Assembly (NCBI RefSeq): GCF_003957515.1
Contig: NZ_RQXW01000021.1
Location: 1-64,000 of the forward strand
Origin: Amphritea opalescens
GTDB taxonomy: Bacteria > Pseudomonadota > Gammaproteobacteria > Pseudomonadales > Balneatricaceae
Length of the DNA stretch: 64,000 bases
Direction: 5' to 3'
In this document: one piece after another, positions 55,262-64,000 of the stretch
Position numbering within the stretch: the stretch's first letter is position 1
Layout: each line of letters begins with the position of its first letter
Notes under the pieces: generated by a model
Databases searched by the model: none
What the model saw: the letters and a program-made list of their open reading frames with translations, nothing else
Told to the model about the DNA's origin: nothing
Made by a program: the position numbers and the translations under genes

Positions 55262-55592
55262 ATCGCCTCTTTTTTATGTTTATTATTAAGCACTGCCAGA
55301 TCTATCCTTCATCAACTTGTTAATGCCTTATCACCCTGATCTGATCCAGTAGGTTTATTCAAACTATCAAAAGGCCACCCATCAAAAACCATCCCAAAGG
55401 ATGGAAAAACCACCCACCCACTCAAACAATCAGTTCTATCCTTTCGGGTGGTTACCCCCTCATTTTTCATAGCTAACCTGCAAGACATAAACCCGAAAAA
55501 CAGTGATAGGTCTCTGCTTTTGCTGCTAAGAAATCACCAAGCAAACAGAGCAACAAACGTTAGCTATAACAACAATAATGAGGTTCTTAGTA
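55262..55592. promoter_or_regulatory. Divergent promoter region with GGATGG/GGGTGG boxes
   Basis: 331 bases between the envelope operon and the acyl-CoA operon. Boxes: CCACCC (55375-55380), CCATCC (55389-55394), GGATGG (55399-55404), CCACCC twice (55410-55415, 55414-55419) and GGGTGG (55446-55451). The middle pair forms the palindrome CCATCC-CAAA-GGATGG. This pattern of paired and inverted short G-rich boxes recalls MalT-type activator sites, and such a regulator is encoded at 63296. Confidence 0.6.
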
Positions 55593-56840
55593 ATGCCATT
55601 ACATCATCAAAATATTCACGGCCCTCAACTTTCCCCAACTGGTTTGGAATCCGGTTTAACCGAAGAAGAATTAGCCGTTCAAGAAGGCGTTCGACGATTC
55701 GCCAAAGAAGTACTCCGCCCTATCGGTATGGAACTAGACAAAGTGACACCGGAAGAGATGATCGCGGAAGGGTCAAAGCTCTGGAGCGTACTAGAACAAG
55801 CAAAAGAACTAGGCCTTTCCGTCACCGCGATGATGGACATGGCACCGGTAGAGCGGGCTAGACTCATGGCCATTGCCTCGGAAGAACTCTCTTGGGGTGA
55901 CGCTGGCCTAGCCGGAGCGATTCTAGTGAATCAGTTTCCCGTACTCTACGCAGCCATAGCGGGTAATCACGAGATGGTCGCATTTTGTGATGGTAAACGC
56001 GGCTGCTGGGGTATTACCGAGCCGGATCATGGTAGCGATATGCTCGATACCGATGGCACGATGCAAGACTCCGCAGGACAGTATGGCCGACCAAACTGCA
56101 CCGCCCGTATTGAAGGCGATAAGATCATTATTAATGGTCAGAAATCCGCTTGGGTTTCCGGTGCGATGACAGCTGAGGTCTGTGCCCTGTATTGCCATTA
56201 CGATGATAACGGCACCACCCGCCCAGGCATTTCTATGATTGTGCCGCTAGATGCTAAAGGCGTTACTCGAGGCAAACCCTTAGATAAAGCAGGCGTTCGT
56301 GCGCTCAATCAGGGCGAGCTCTATTTCGACAATGTTGAGGTTCCCCTAAGCCACCTACTAGCAGGGCCTGATACTTACGCTAAGTTTCTCTATAGCACGC
56401 TTGCCGAGGCCAATGCCCACGTTGCCAATATGTATATTGGTGTGGCCCGTGCCGCCTATGAACATGCCTTAACCTATGCCCATGAGCGCAAACAGGGCAG
56501 CCTGCCACTCATGCGCCATCAAAGTGTTAAAAGCCGGATGTTTCATATGTTCCGCAAGATAGAAGCCGCCCGCGCGCTACTCCGACGTACCGTGGAATAC
56601 AATGCCTCGGCATCAGATCACGCTTTGCAAGGCTCTATTGCCGCCAAGATTACCTGCACAGAAACCGCCTTTGAAGTGGCCAGTGATGCCCTACAGATTT
56701 TCGGTGGTAACGGCATGACCAAAGAATATCCCATGGAAAAGCTACTACGCGATGCTCGTTCAGGCCTGATTGCCGACGGCTGTAACGAGGTGCTCGCTAT
56801 CAAAGGTGGCAACCTGTTGATCAATCCGGAACTGCTCTAA
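55593..56840 (+). CDS. Acyl-CoA dehydrogenase family protein
   Basis: A 415-residue flavoprotein of the acyl-CoA dehydrogenase fold. It has CWGITEPDHGSDML (flavin/substrate loop), IINGQKSAWVSGAM, and the C-terminal QIFGGNGMTKEYPMEKLLRDAR segment. It introduces a double bond into an acyl-CoA, or a related oxidation. ATG 55593 (MPLHHQN) has GAGG 10 bases upstream, while ATG 55578 lacks one. It is the first gene of the rightward operon with thiolase and ligase genes. Confidence 0.9.
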   Translation: MPLHHQNIHGPQLSPTGLESGLTEEELAVQEGVRRFAKEVLRPIGMELDKVTPEEMIAEGSKLWSVLEQAKELGLSVTAMMDMAPVERARLMAIASEELSWGDAGLAGAILVNQFPVLYAAIAGNHEMVAFCDGKRGCWGITEPDHGSDMLDTDGTMQDSAGQYGRPNCTARIEGDKIIINGQKSAWVSGAMTAEVCALYCHYDDNGTTRPGISMIVPLDAKGVTRGKPLDKAGVRALNQGELYFDNVEVPLSHLLAGPDTYAKFLYSTLAEANAHVANMYIGVARAAYEHALTYAHERKQGSLPLMRHQSVKSRMFHMFRKIEAARALLRRTVEYNASASDHALQGSIAAKITCTETAFEVASDALQIFGGNGMTKEYPMEKLLRDARSGLIADGCNEVLAIKGGNLLINPELL

Positions 56841-56889
56841 AACCGCCGGTTCCTGACTGATAGCCCAGAGATAACGCAAGGATAATAAG

Positions 56890-58125
56890 ATGAAACAGAA
56901 TGCATATATTGCAGGCGTAGGTATGACACGGTTTGGTAAACACCTAGACCGAGGCCTGAAATCACTCACTATCGAAGCCGTAAACCAAGCATTAACTGAC
57001 GCAGGATTAGACGCCAAAGACCTGCAAGCCGCCTATATGGGTAATGCGGCTGCGGGCGTCATCGTAGGACAGGTCTGTGTGCCCGGTCAGATGGCCCTAC
57101 GGGAGATCGGCATTGGCCAGATTCCCGTCATTAATGTCGAAAACGCCTGCGCTTCGGCCTCAACGGCCTTTAATCAGGCCTGCACTATGATTACCAGCGG
57201 TCTCTATGATGTTGTGTTGGCCACCGGTGCGGAAAAACTATTTCACTCCGATAAGCTAAAAACCTTCTCGGTTTTCAGCGGCGCGGTTGATGTCGAAAAC
57301 TATGATGCGGTTGAGCAACAGATCGTGGCTCGCGCTGAAGCTGCGGGTATGAAGGTAGACATGGATGGCGCCGGTACTAAGCGTTCGGTTTTCATGGATA
57401 TCTACGCTTCAATGGCGCTGGAGCACATGAAAAAGTATGGTACTACTCAGGCTCAATTTGCCGCTGTTTCAGCCAAAAACTCCTTCCATGGCAGCCTAAA
57501 CCCCCGCGCTCAATATCAAGAACTGTTAACCGTCGAACAAGTATTGTCCGCACCGGAAATTGCATATCCGCTGACCTTACCTATGTGCTCCCCCATCGGT
57601 GACGGTGCCGCCGCGGTGGTACTGGTGAGCGAACGAAAGGCCCGTGAAATGGGTTTAAGTGACCCTGTTAAAGTGGCTAGCTCCGTACTACGCAGCGGCT
57701 GGGACCCACAGTCGGAAGATGAAGCCGGTGTTACTGAGACCTGCGCAATGGAGGCTTATGAAGAAGCGGGCGTAGGCCCGGAAGACCTTTCTTGTATCGA
57801 GCTACATGACGCCTCCGCGCCTTCTGAACTGATCTATTACGAACAACTCGGACTCTGTAACAAGGGCGAAGGTGGCCGTTTCGTGGAAGAAGGCCATAGC
57901 AAGCTAGGAGGCCGCGTACCGGTGAATACCTCCGGCGGACTACTTCGTAAAGGTCACCCTATTGGTGCCACCGGTATCGCCCAAATCGTTGAACTAACCG
58001 AGCAGTTGCAGGGCCGTGCTAAGGGACGTCAAGTCGAAGGCGCGCGTATTGCCTTAGCAGAAAATGGCGGTGGCTGGATCAATACCGACGCTGCCGCTGT
58101 GGTCGTTAGTATCCTGACAAAATAG
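56890..58125 (+). CDS. SCP-2-type thiolase (lipid-transfer-like)
   Basis: A 411-residue thiolase-fold protein. Nucleophile Cys87 is in NVENACASAS, and the His in RKGHPIGATG is present. The final CxG motif of classical thiolases is replaced by an Asn-Gly-Gly form (LAENGGGW), as in SCP-x and archaeal-type thiolases. It cleaves or condenses 3-oxoacyl-CoAs, often with branched or cyclic side chains. AAGGA precedes the ATG. It is co-transcribed with the acyl-CoA dehydrogenase and ligase genes. Confidence 0.9.
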   Translation: MKQNAYIAGVGMTRFGKHLDRGLKSLTIEAVNQALTDAGLDAKDLQAAYMGNAAAGVIVGQVCVPGQMALREIGIGQIPVINVENACASASTAFNQACTMITSGLYDVVLATGAEKLFHSDKLKTFSVFSGAVDVENYDAVEQQIVARAEAAGMKVDMDGAGTKRSVFMDIYASMALEHMKKYGTTQAQFAAVSAKNSFHGSLNPRAQYQELLTVEQVLSAPEIAYPLTLPMCSPIGDGAAAVVLVSERKAREMGLSDPVKVASSVLRSGWDPQSEDEAGVTETCAMEAYEEAGVGPEDLSCIELHDASAPSELIYYEQLGLCNKGEGGRFVEEGHSKLGGRVPVNTSGGLLRKGHPIGATGIAQIVELTEQLQGRAKGRQVEGARIALAENGGGWINTDAAAVVVSILTK

Positions 58126-58135
58126 AAGGTCTGCT

Positions 58136-59728
58136 ATGAGTATTAGAGACGAGCTTATTCTTGCCAACCTGATCCAAAATTGGGTGGACCGCCAACCGGA
58201 CCTGGATGTCCTAACCTTTATCCATGTGGATGCCGAGGGCTGTATTCAGGAACAGGTGCGCAGCTATCAACAACTCTGGGATAACGGACAGCGCATCGCG
58301 GCGGGGCTGAATGCCCAAGGCCTCAAGCCTGGACAAACGTTTGCTCTGCTAATGCAAAACCATCCAGAATTTGTTGAAGCGATGATTGCGGCATCCATTA
58401 CCGGTACCGTATTTGTGCCGATCGACCCTCGGGTTCAGGGTGCCAAATTGAAGTATATGTTGGAATTTTCCGAGTGCCGAGGGGTGATCTGTGCCGACTA
58501 CGCCCTCGACAACCTGTATTCGATCAAAGCTCAACTACCCGAGCTTGAGTGGATCATCCAACTGAATACCGCCTCAATGGCGACTGCGGGCAAAGGGGCC
58601 TTGGATATTCAAACCCTGCTAACCGCTGAGGTACCCACATTGCCCGTGATCTCTCAAGATCCGGATGCGCCGATGCAAATGTTATATACCTCAGGCACCA
58701 CCGGTGACCCTAAAGCAATACTCTCCTCGCACCGCCGCTTTGGCGATGTGGTCAGTCAAGGGGAGTTTCTCGGTATGCGTCAAGGAGATCGCCCCTATAC
58801 GGGTCTATCACTCACCCATGCCAACGCTCAACTGCTCACCATGGGCGTGGCACTAAAAATGGGGCTCAGAGCAGTCATCAGTCGTAAATTCACTAAATCA
58901 CGTCTATGGGATATGACACGTCTTTATGGTTGTACCGTATTCAATTTGTTGGGAGGGATGACCACCGCACTGTATAGCCTTCCCAAGCAACCCGATGATG
59001 CCGACAACCCTGTACGTTATGTCCTCAGTGCGGGTATGCCGGCAGCGCTTTGGAACGACTTTAAAGAGCGCTTCAAGGTTGATATTTACGAACTCTATGG
59101 CGCGGCCGAAGGCGGCCTATCGCTAAACCCAATGGGATTAGGTCCCGTGGGCAGTATTGGGAAAGCCCCTGCATCACTGGAGGTTCGCATCGTCGATGAA
59201 AATGATACCGAATGCCCTCCGGGTACACCGGGCGAGATTATCTTCCGTAATGCCGATGGTAGCGTACCTAAGGTAGCCTACTTCAAGAACGAAGAAGCTT
59301 CCCGAGAAAAGATTCGTGACGGCTGGTTACGTATGGGTGATATAGGCCATATCGATGAGGAGGGTTGGTTATTTTTTCACTACCGCAAGGGAGGCGGAAT
59401 TCGCCGTAACGGCGACTTTATTAACGCTGCTCATATTGAAAAAGTGGTTGCTGAAAACCCTCAGGTTGCCGATGTCTATGTTTATGGCGTTGCGGCAAGC
59501 TCAGGCGCCCCGGGCGAAAAAGATATTGTGGTGGCCGTCGTTCCACAGCCTGGTATTCACTTCTGTGCTGATTCTCTATTCAGTGATTGCAGAGCAAACT
59601 TAGAAGCTAACTTCGTCCCCAGCTATGTGCAGTTAGTGGATGAAATACCTAAAACCGCCTCCGAAAAACCCCAAGAACGTTTCCTATTGGAACTATTTGA
59701 TACCCAATCGGAAAGGGTTTTTAGCTAA
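58136..59728 (+). CDS. AMP-forming acyl-CoA ligase
   Basis: A 530-residue adenylate-forming enzyme. The ATP loop LYTSGTTGDPKA (near residue 182), YELYGAAEGG and WLRMGDIGHIDEEG are clear, and a C-terminal Lys (KTASEKP) is in place for the catalytic Lys. It looks like the caiC/crotonobetaine-CoA-ligase branch. It activates the carboxylate substrate of the cluster to its CoA ester. AGAAGG lies 7 bases before the ATG, and the gene follows the thiolase by 10 bases. Confidence 0.92.
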   Translation: MSIRDELILANLIQNWVDRQPDLDVLTFIHVDAEGCIQEQVRSYQQLWDNGQRIAAGLNAQGLKPGQTFALLMQNHPEFVEAMIAASITGTVFVPIDPRVQGAKLKYMLEFSECRGVICADYALDNLYSIKAQLPELEWIIQLNTASMATAGKGALDIQTLLTAEVPTLPVISQDPDAPMQMLYTSGTTGDPKAILSSHRRFGDVVSQGEFLGMRQGDRPYTGLSLTHANAQLLTMGVALKMGLRAVISRKFTKSRLWDMTRLYGCTVFNLLGGMTTALYSLPKQPDDADNPVRYVLSAGMPAALWNDFKERFKVDIYELYGAAEGGLSLNPMGLGPVGSIGKAPASLEVRIVDENDTECPPGTPGEIIFRNADGSVPKVAYFKNEEASREKIRDGWLRMGDIGHIDEEGWLFFHYRKGGGIRRNGDFINAAHIEKVVAENPQVADVYVYGVAASSGAPGEKDIVVAVVPQPGIHFCADSLFSDCRANLEANFVPSYVQLVDEIPKTASEKPQERFLLELFDTQSERVFS

Positions 59729-59837
59729 ATAAGACGTGACTCTTTTTGCACTCACTCACCGCAGTGATAGCAATGGAACCACGGACACAAACAGAAAAAC
59801 CTTAGCCTATTAATAAACATAATAAGAGGTTCACCCC

Positions 59838-60968
59838 ATGAGTAGTAAGCGAAATGTATTGATCTATGGTGCCAGTGGTTACACAGGTAAGTTAGTTGCC
59901 GAATCTCTGGCGCAACGCAATATACCCTTCTATATGGCAGGCCGGAATCAAACCAAACTAGAAGCCGCCCGTAAAGTCGTAGAAGAGCGTTTTGGCGCGC
60001 CCATCGATGCTGAACTCCTCGTCACCAGTAACGCCACAGAAGAACTGTTACCACTACTTGAAAATGTAGATGTCCTCATCAATGTCTCAGGCCCCTTTAT
60101 GCAGCTCGGTTGGCCCATAGTCGAGGCTTGCCTACAAGCCAATTGCCACTATTTGGATACCACCGGTGAGCAAGATTGGACGATCGCTATTCAAGAGAAA
60201 TATGGCGCTGCCTTTGCCGCCAAAAACCTGCTACTCAGCCCGGCAAATTCCTTTATGTGGCAAGCCGGAGCACTCGCCGCTGAAGTTGTTTTGGAAACCA
60301 AAGGTGTCGATAGTCTCGACATCATCTACCAAGTCGATAATGCCCAACCTTCCGTGGCATCGACCAAATCCTTTCTCCGAATGCAAGGTAACCCTGATAC
60401 GCAATTCTACCTTGAGGAAGGCGAATACAAATCATGGCCTAATGACAAAGCCTATACGGTCAATCTTCCCCACCAATCACTGCCCAAGTTGGCCATTCCT
60501 TGGGGCGGCGCTTGCGAACCTGTGTGGTTCAAGATGGACGAACGCGTCCGTAACTGCTCTGTATTGACAGCATTCGGTGACGAAATTATCAACAACGTCA
60601 TTTTAGCTATCCAAACCTACAATGAACGTTCTCAAGGTATGACACAGGAAGAAAAGGAACAGCTGACTAATCAGATGGGTGGTGAAATGACAACCTCGGA
60701 GCCCGCCAAGGATAATCATAATCGCTTCCGCAGCGTGATTGTCTGTCATGGCCAAGGCAACCAGGTGACCACCACCTTTTCGTTATCCCTATGGGCACCT
60801 TACACCTTTACCGGTGAAATCTGTGCCGAATCCGCTAAGCGTATTTTAAACGGCCAACTCAAAAAGGTTGGCTTCCAGTCGGCCGCCAAAGCCTTTGGCC
60901 ATCACGAACTGCTTGAGTTTTTCCATGAGCAAGGCTTTTGTAACCTGCCAACTAAAGCGGCTCAATAA
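59838..60968 (+). CDS. Saccharopine-dehydrogenase-like reductase
   Basis: A 376-residue protein with an N-terminal Rossmann domain (LIYGASGYTGKLVAESL). Its closest class is the saccharopine-dehydrogenase-like / trans-acting enoyl reductase group, not true saccharopine dehydrogenase. GRNQTKLEAA is typical of the second strand. It probably reduces or oxidises a ring ketone or an enoyl bond. AAGAGG precedes the ATG. It lies in the catabolic operon between the ligase and a small membrane protein gene. Confidence 0.85.
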   Translation: MSSKRNVLIYGASGYTGKLVAESLAQRNIPFYMAGRNQTKLEAARKVVEERFGAPIDAELLVTSNATEELLPLLENVDVLINVSGPFMQLGWPIVEACLQANCHYLDTTGEQDWTIAIQEKYGAAFAAKNLLLSPANSFMWQAGALAAEVVLETKGVDSLDIIYQVDNAQPSVASTKSFLRMQGNPDTQFYLEEGEYKSWPNDKAYTVNLPHQSLPKLAIPWGGACEPVWFKMDERVRNCSVLTAFGDEIINNVILAIQTYNERSQGMTQEEKEQLTNQMGGEMTTSEPAKDNHNRFRSVIVCHGQGNQVTTTFSLSLWAPYTFTGEICAESAKRILNGQLKKVGFQSAAKAFGHHELLEFFHEQGFCNLPTKAAQ

Positions 60969-61004
60969 CAGCCTATTAAAACGGTCAGCCTAAGCTGATA
61001 CCAA

Positions 61005-61021
61005 GGGGGGGAATACCCCCC
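61005..61021 (+). terminator. GC hairpin after the reductase gene
   Basis: Seven G residues and six C residues enclose an AATA loop, 36 bases after the stop codon. The T-run downstream is poor, so it may only attenuate transcription into the small membrane protein gene. Confidence 0.5.
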
Positions 61022-61058
61022 TATTCTCTTGTTGCTGTATAACACAAGGTGACCTGCA

Positions 61059-61442
61059 ATGAACAATAACAATAAACATCGCTCATTTTTTTTCACCGCG
61101 GCCCTGTTCAACTGGACAGTCGCGATCATCTTTTTGTTTGCTTATCAGCCTGTCTTTAACCTGATAGGCCTGAGCCCTGTGCCACAAAATCCAATCTATC
61201 TACACCTGTTTGCCTGCTTGGTCGCACTTTTCGGTCTGGGGTATTACTGGGTGAGTTTAGACTTCGATAAAAACCGTAATATCGTTTACCTCGGTATTGT
61301 GGGAAAACTCTCTGTGTTTGCGCTACCTGTCGGATACTATTTTGCAGGCAGTATCTCCTGGCAATTACCAGCACTCACCAGCGTTGACCTCGTGTTCGCT
61401 ATGTTGTTTTTAAACACCTTACGGCAATCACCCTCTTCATAA
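61059..61442 (+). CDS. Small four-helix membrane protein
   Basis: A 127-residue protein with about four predicted membrane helices (residues 10-30, 45-65, 75-95, 100-120). Short loops carry few charges. It resembles small uncharacterised integral membrane proteins of the DoxX-like size class but no family is assigned. AAGGTGA precedes the ATG. Position in the catabolic operon suggests a link to uptake or membrane-bound substrate, unproven. Confidence 0.7.
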   Translation: MNNNNKHRSFFFTAALFNWTVAIIFLFAYQPVFNLIGLSPVPQNPIYLHLFACLVALFGLGYYWVSLDFDKNRNIVYLGIVGKLSVFALPVGYYFAGSISWQLPALTSVDLVFAMLFLNTLRQSPSS

Positions 61443-61579
61443 TTCAACAGACCTTAATAAAGCACAGTGTTCATCAGCCAGCGATCCTGAAGATTAATCC
61501 TCAGGCAGCTAAACAACTGATGAACGTCTGTACCGGGTTTATTCCGCTTTCCCTAATAAAAACAAACGAAGGAAACATC

Positions 61580-62392
61580 ATGAACGTTAATCCACTCAAC
61601 CTTGAGAATAAAGTGGCACTCGTCACCGGTGCAGCCACTGGCATCGGCGCCAGCTGTGTCGAGTATTTAGCACGTATGGGCGCTAAGGTAATGGCCACTG
61701 ACATCCAAACAGAGCTCGGTCAACAGAGCGTTGATGGCTTACGCGAACAAGGCTTAGATGTTGCTTTTCATACCCTCGATGTCTGCTCAGAAAATGATTG
61801 GGATAAAAGTGTAAAGGCAACGCTAGCGCAGTTCGGAGGACTCGATATTCTCGTCAATAATGCGGGCATCTATATCGGCGGCACGCTGCTTGAAAACTCT
61901 CTCGAACAGGTACGTCACGTTCATAAGGTCAACGTTGAATCCATTTTTTTGGGCATGAAGTCCGCAGCCGAAGTAATGAAACCCGGTGGTGCTGCCGGTA
62001 AAGGTGGCTCCATTATTAACCTATCATCCATCGCTGGATTAATTGGTGTCCCTGGTCATAGCGCCTATGGCTCCACCAAAGGCGCAGTGCGCCTATATAC
62101 CAAACACGCAGCCGTTGAGTTCGGCAAGCTCGGCTATGGTATCCGCGTCAATTCGGTACATCCCGGTGTCATCAGAACCGATATGGGGGCTCAAGCCTTT
62201 CAAGATTTCGTTGATATTGGCTTAGCTAAAACGACGGCAGAAGCCGAAGAGCTAATCATCGGTATGACCCCCATAGGTAAGCTTGGTGAAGTCGAAGATA
62301 TCGCACAGATGATTGTCTTCCTCGCATCCGATGCGGCTGGCTTTATCACTGGGGCTGAATTTTCCGTTGATGGCGGTATGGGCGCGCAATAA
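61580..62392 (+). CDS. Short-chain dehydrogenase/reductase
   Basis: A 270-residue classical SDR. The cofactor loop is TGAATGIGAS, followed by an Asp (ATDIQT) that favours NAD. NNAG is present, and the Ser/Tyr/Lys site is in LSSIAG with YGSTKGAV. The C-terminus (FITGAEFSVDGGMGAQ) is typical of hydroxysteroid-dehydrogenase-like enzymes. ATG 61580 follows AAGGAA; the 20-codon upstream extension is not plausible. It probably oxidises a ring hydroxyl in the pathway. Confidence 0.92.
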   Translation: MNVNPLNLENKVALVTGAATGIGASCVEYLARMGAKVMATDIQTELGQQSVDGLREQGLDVAFHTLDVCSENDWDKSVKATLAQFGGLDILVNNAGIYIGGTLLENSLEQVRHVHKVNVESIFLGMKSAAEVMKPGGAAGKGGSIINLSSIAGLIGVPGHSAYGSTKGAVRLYTKHAAVEFGKLGYGIRVNSVHPGVIRTDMGAQAFQDFVDIGLAKTTAEAEELIIGMTPIGKLGEVEDIAQMIVFLASDAAGFITGAEFSVDGGMGAQ

Positions 62393-62471
62393 GCCCTCTC
62401 TCAGGCCTCAATCTCCGCCCAAAGACAGGGCGTATTAAAGTAATAAACCGAATTGATCAGGAGATTTACCC

Positions 62472-63233
62472 ATGCGTTTACACAATAAAGTCGTTTTAGT
62501 CACCGGTGGTGCTTCCGGTATTGGTAAGGCAATCTGCGAACGTTTTACACAGGAAGGAGCCAAGGTTGTGGTCGCGGATATTGACCATGAACAGGGGCGA
62601 GCCCTTACACAAGAACTAGGGGACCAAGCGCTCTATATCGAATTAGATGTCAGACTGCCAAAAGCCTGGGAGCTAGCTAGTCAAAAAATTCTGACCCACT
62701 ATGGCCGCCTAGATGTTCTGGTGAACAATGCTGGTATCGTGATCCCCGCCAATGTAGAAGACTGTACACTCGAAGATTGGCAGCATACTCACGCTATCAA
62801 TAATGATGCTGTTTTTCTCGGTTGCCAAGAAGCAATAAAAACCATGAAGGTTGCAGGAGGCTGCATCATTAATGTATCTTCCATTGAAGGAATTATTGGC
62901 GAACCGAAATTAGCGGCCTACAATGCGAGCAAAGGAGCCGTTCGTGTCTTCACCAAATCCGCAGCTCTCCATTGCGCGAAGGAAGATTATAATATCCGAA
63001 TCAACTCTCTCCATCCCGGCTATGTAATCACCCCCCTCGTTAGTCAAGCAATGGAAGACCTTTCAGAAGCCGATGCGGCTGAACTCGAGCAACGAGTTTT
63101 ATCCAACATTCCCATGAAGCGAATGGCCCAGCCTGAAGAGATCGCCAGTGCGGCTCTGTTTTTGGCTTCAGATGATGCTCAATATATGACCGGAGCTGAA
63201 CTGATCATAGATGGTGGATATACAGCTCACTAA
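62472..63233 (+). CDS. Short-chain dehydrogenase/reductase
   Basis: A 253-residue classical SDR, a paralogue of the preceding gene. It has TGGASGIGKA, VADID (NAD preference), NNAG, VSSIEG, and the catalytic Tyr-Lys in YNASKGAV. The end (YMTGAELIIDGGYTAH) matches cyclohexanol- and hydroxysteroid-type dehydrogenases. AGGAG lies 8 bases before the ATG. Two tandem SDRs suggest two hydroxyl/ketone steps on a cyclic substrate. Confidence 0.93.
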   Translation: MRLHNKVVLVTGGASGIGKAICERFTQEGAKVVVADIDHEQGRALTQELGDQALYIELDVRLPKAWELASQKILTHYGRLDVLVNNAGIVIPANVEDCTLEDWQHTHAINNDAVFLGCQEAIKTMKVAGGCIINVSSIEGIIGEPKLAAYNASKGAVRVFTKSAALHCAKEDYNIRINSLHPGYVITPLVSQAMEDLSEADAAELEQRVLSNIPMKRMAQPEEIASAALFLASDDAQYMTGAELIIDGGYTAH

Positions 63234-63295
63234 GCTGATCACCTCTATTTTGTGCCCTTCTAAATATCACTTTATAGGACATAAGCTCTTAAAAT

Positions 63296-64000
63296 ATGAC
63301 GAATAACAATAATAATATTCTCATAATAGACACTAAGCTGTCCCCACCCCTCCCCTGGGGTCGGGACATGCTTGCACGTCAACAACTGCTTGATCAGCTC
63401 GATCTAAACCGAGATAAACGCTTAATACTGATCGCAGCACCCGCTGGCTACGGCAAATCAACCCTCATGTCACAATGGCAACACTCCTTGACACAACAGG
63501 GGGTATCGACTGCTTGGCTCACCCTTGATGAGGATGATAATGACCCGGGCCGACTATTCACCTATTTACGCTACGCATTGACCGGTAATACCCAACCAAC
63601 CGGATCCATCGACCTACGTCGTTCGATACTCAACCACGCCACCTTGCTCGCAGATTTTTTTAAAGAGAAGCAAGCGCCATCGGTGTTGTTTATCGATGAA
63701 CTCGAAACGATCAACGATGCTGAATCGATCCGCCTACTGTCGATGTTGCAGCAACAGCTACCACCGGGGAAGCTGATGGTGGTCGCCTCAAGAGAAAAAA
63801 AGACGGACTGGAGCCTCGCCAAACTTAAGCTACAAAACGAATTATTAGAACTGAGTGATGTGGATCTTCGTTTCAGTACCCAAGAAACCACCCGTCTCGG
63901 TGAACTCAGGCTAACGGGCCCCTTTAGTGATGCCATCACCCAAACATTGACCGATAAAACCGAGGGTTGGATTGCAGGCATCCGTTTAGCCATGCTCTGT
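63296..64000 (+). CDS. MalT-type LuxR-family regulator, cut by the window end
   Basis: The first 235 residues of a large regulator run off the right edge. The start reads MTNNNNNILIIDTKLSPPLP, and then the ATPase P-loop APAGYGKST lies at residues 48-56. The later VLFIDELETI is a Walker B and REKKTDWSLAKLKLQNELLELS a STAND-type block. This is the LAL/MalT class, usually about 900 residues with a C-terminal LuxR helix-turn-helix, not visible here. It is probably the activator of the acyl-CoA/envelope gene cluster to its left, since such regulators commonly neighbour their targets. Confidence 0.88.
   Translation, partial: MTNNNNNILIIDTKLSPPLPWGRDMLARQQLLDQLDLNRDKRLILIAAPAGYGKSTLMSQWQHSLTQQGVSTAWLTLDEDDNDPGRLFTYLRYALTGNTQPTGSIDLRRSILNHATLLADFFKEKQAPSVLFIDELETINDAESIRLLSMLQQQLPPGKLMVVASREKKTDWSLAKLKLQNELLELSDVDLRFSTQETTRLGELRLTGPFSDAITQTLTDKTEGWIAGIRLAMLC

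Overview
The window looks like a chromosome segment of a marine gammaproteobacterium of the Oceanospirillales type. This is an inference from content: three complete TRAP uptake operons, a Vibrio-like zinc uptake (zrg) operon, E. coli-type pyrC and ansA, integron cassettes, and moderate G+C. No rRNA or tRNA gene was recognised. The right end cuts a MalT-type regulator.

Left edge, 1-4900: an AT-rich stretch of promoterless-looking genes on the minus strand, separated by three attC recombination sites. This is a piece of an integron cassette array with no integrase in view. It carries a secreted protein, an unknown 368-residue protein and an AAA/STAND-type ATPase. Two small plus-strand ORFs and a terminator follow. 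4950-10500: a two-component system (Cache-domain kinase and NarL-type regulator) next to a TRAP transporter of the TakP type, with a repeated CTACGTAG motif upstream. 10540-12503: a two-gene AT-rich unit of a dGTPase-type HD hydrolase translationally coupled to a small archaeo-eukaryotic-primase-like protein. It is flanked by ordinary metabolic genes, and I regard it as the best candidate for an undescribed (probably anti-phage) system. 12785-15251: divergent methionine-salvage genes mtnK and mtnA.

15300-27100: a catabolic island. An amidase, flavin reductase, Rieske-oxygenase reductase, beta and alpha subunits, an NTF2-like protein, a TRAP transporter and a flavin-dependent monooxygenase are read leftward. 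They are read away from a divergent LysR regulator and an EthD-like gene, with two palindromes in between. Its substrate is unknown, probably aromatic. 27236-29107: the remaining methionine-salvage genes mtnB, mtnC and mtnD, so the island sits between the two halves of one pathway. 29354-37358: a LysR regulator, methylmalonate-semialdehyde dehydrogenase, a PuuB-like FAD oxidase, a cupin and a third TRAP system, probably uptake and oxidation of an amine or amino acid. 38235-41439: zinc uptake genes (zrgA, ABC ATPase, permease, DUF3299 protein) behind a Zur-like box.

41572-48298: housekeeping and mixed genes: asparaginase, dihydroorotase, a GIY-YIG protein, an alpha/beta hydrolase, a lipoprotein, and two quinone-oxidoreductase-like reductases. 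48581-64000: a divergent lipid or terpenoid-type catabolic cluster. On the left are an RND (MMPL) exporter, a YCF48-like protein, a DUF1329 protein and a DUF1302 protein, which together look like an envelope transport unit. On the right are an acyl-CoA dehydrogenase, thiolase, acyl-CoA ligase, saccharopine-dehydrogenase-like reductase, small membrane protein, two short-chain dehydrogenases and a MalT-type regulator. The central promoter region carries several GGATGG/GGGTGG boxes that could be that regulator's sites.
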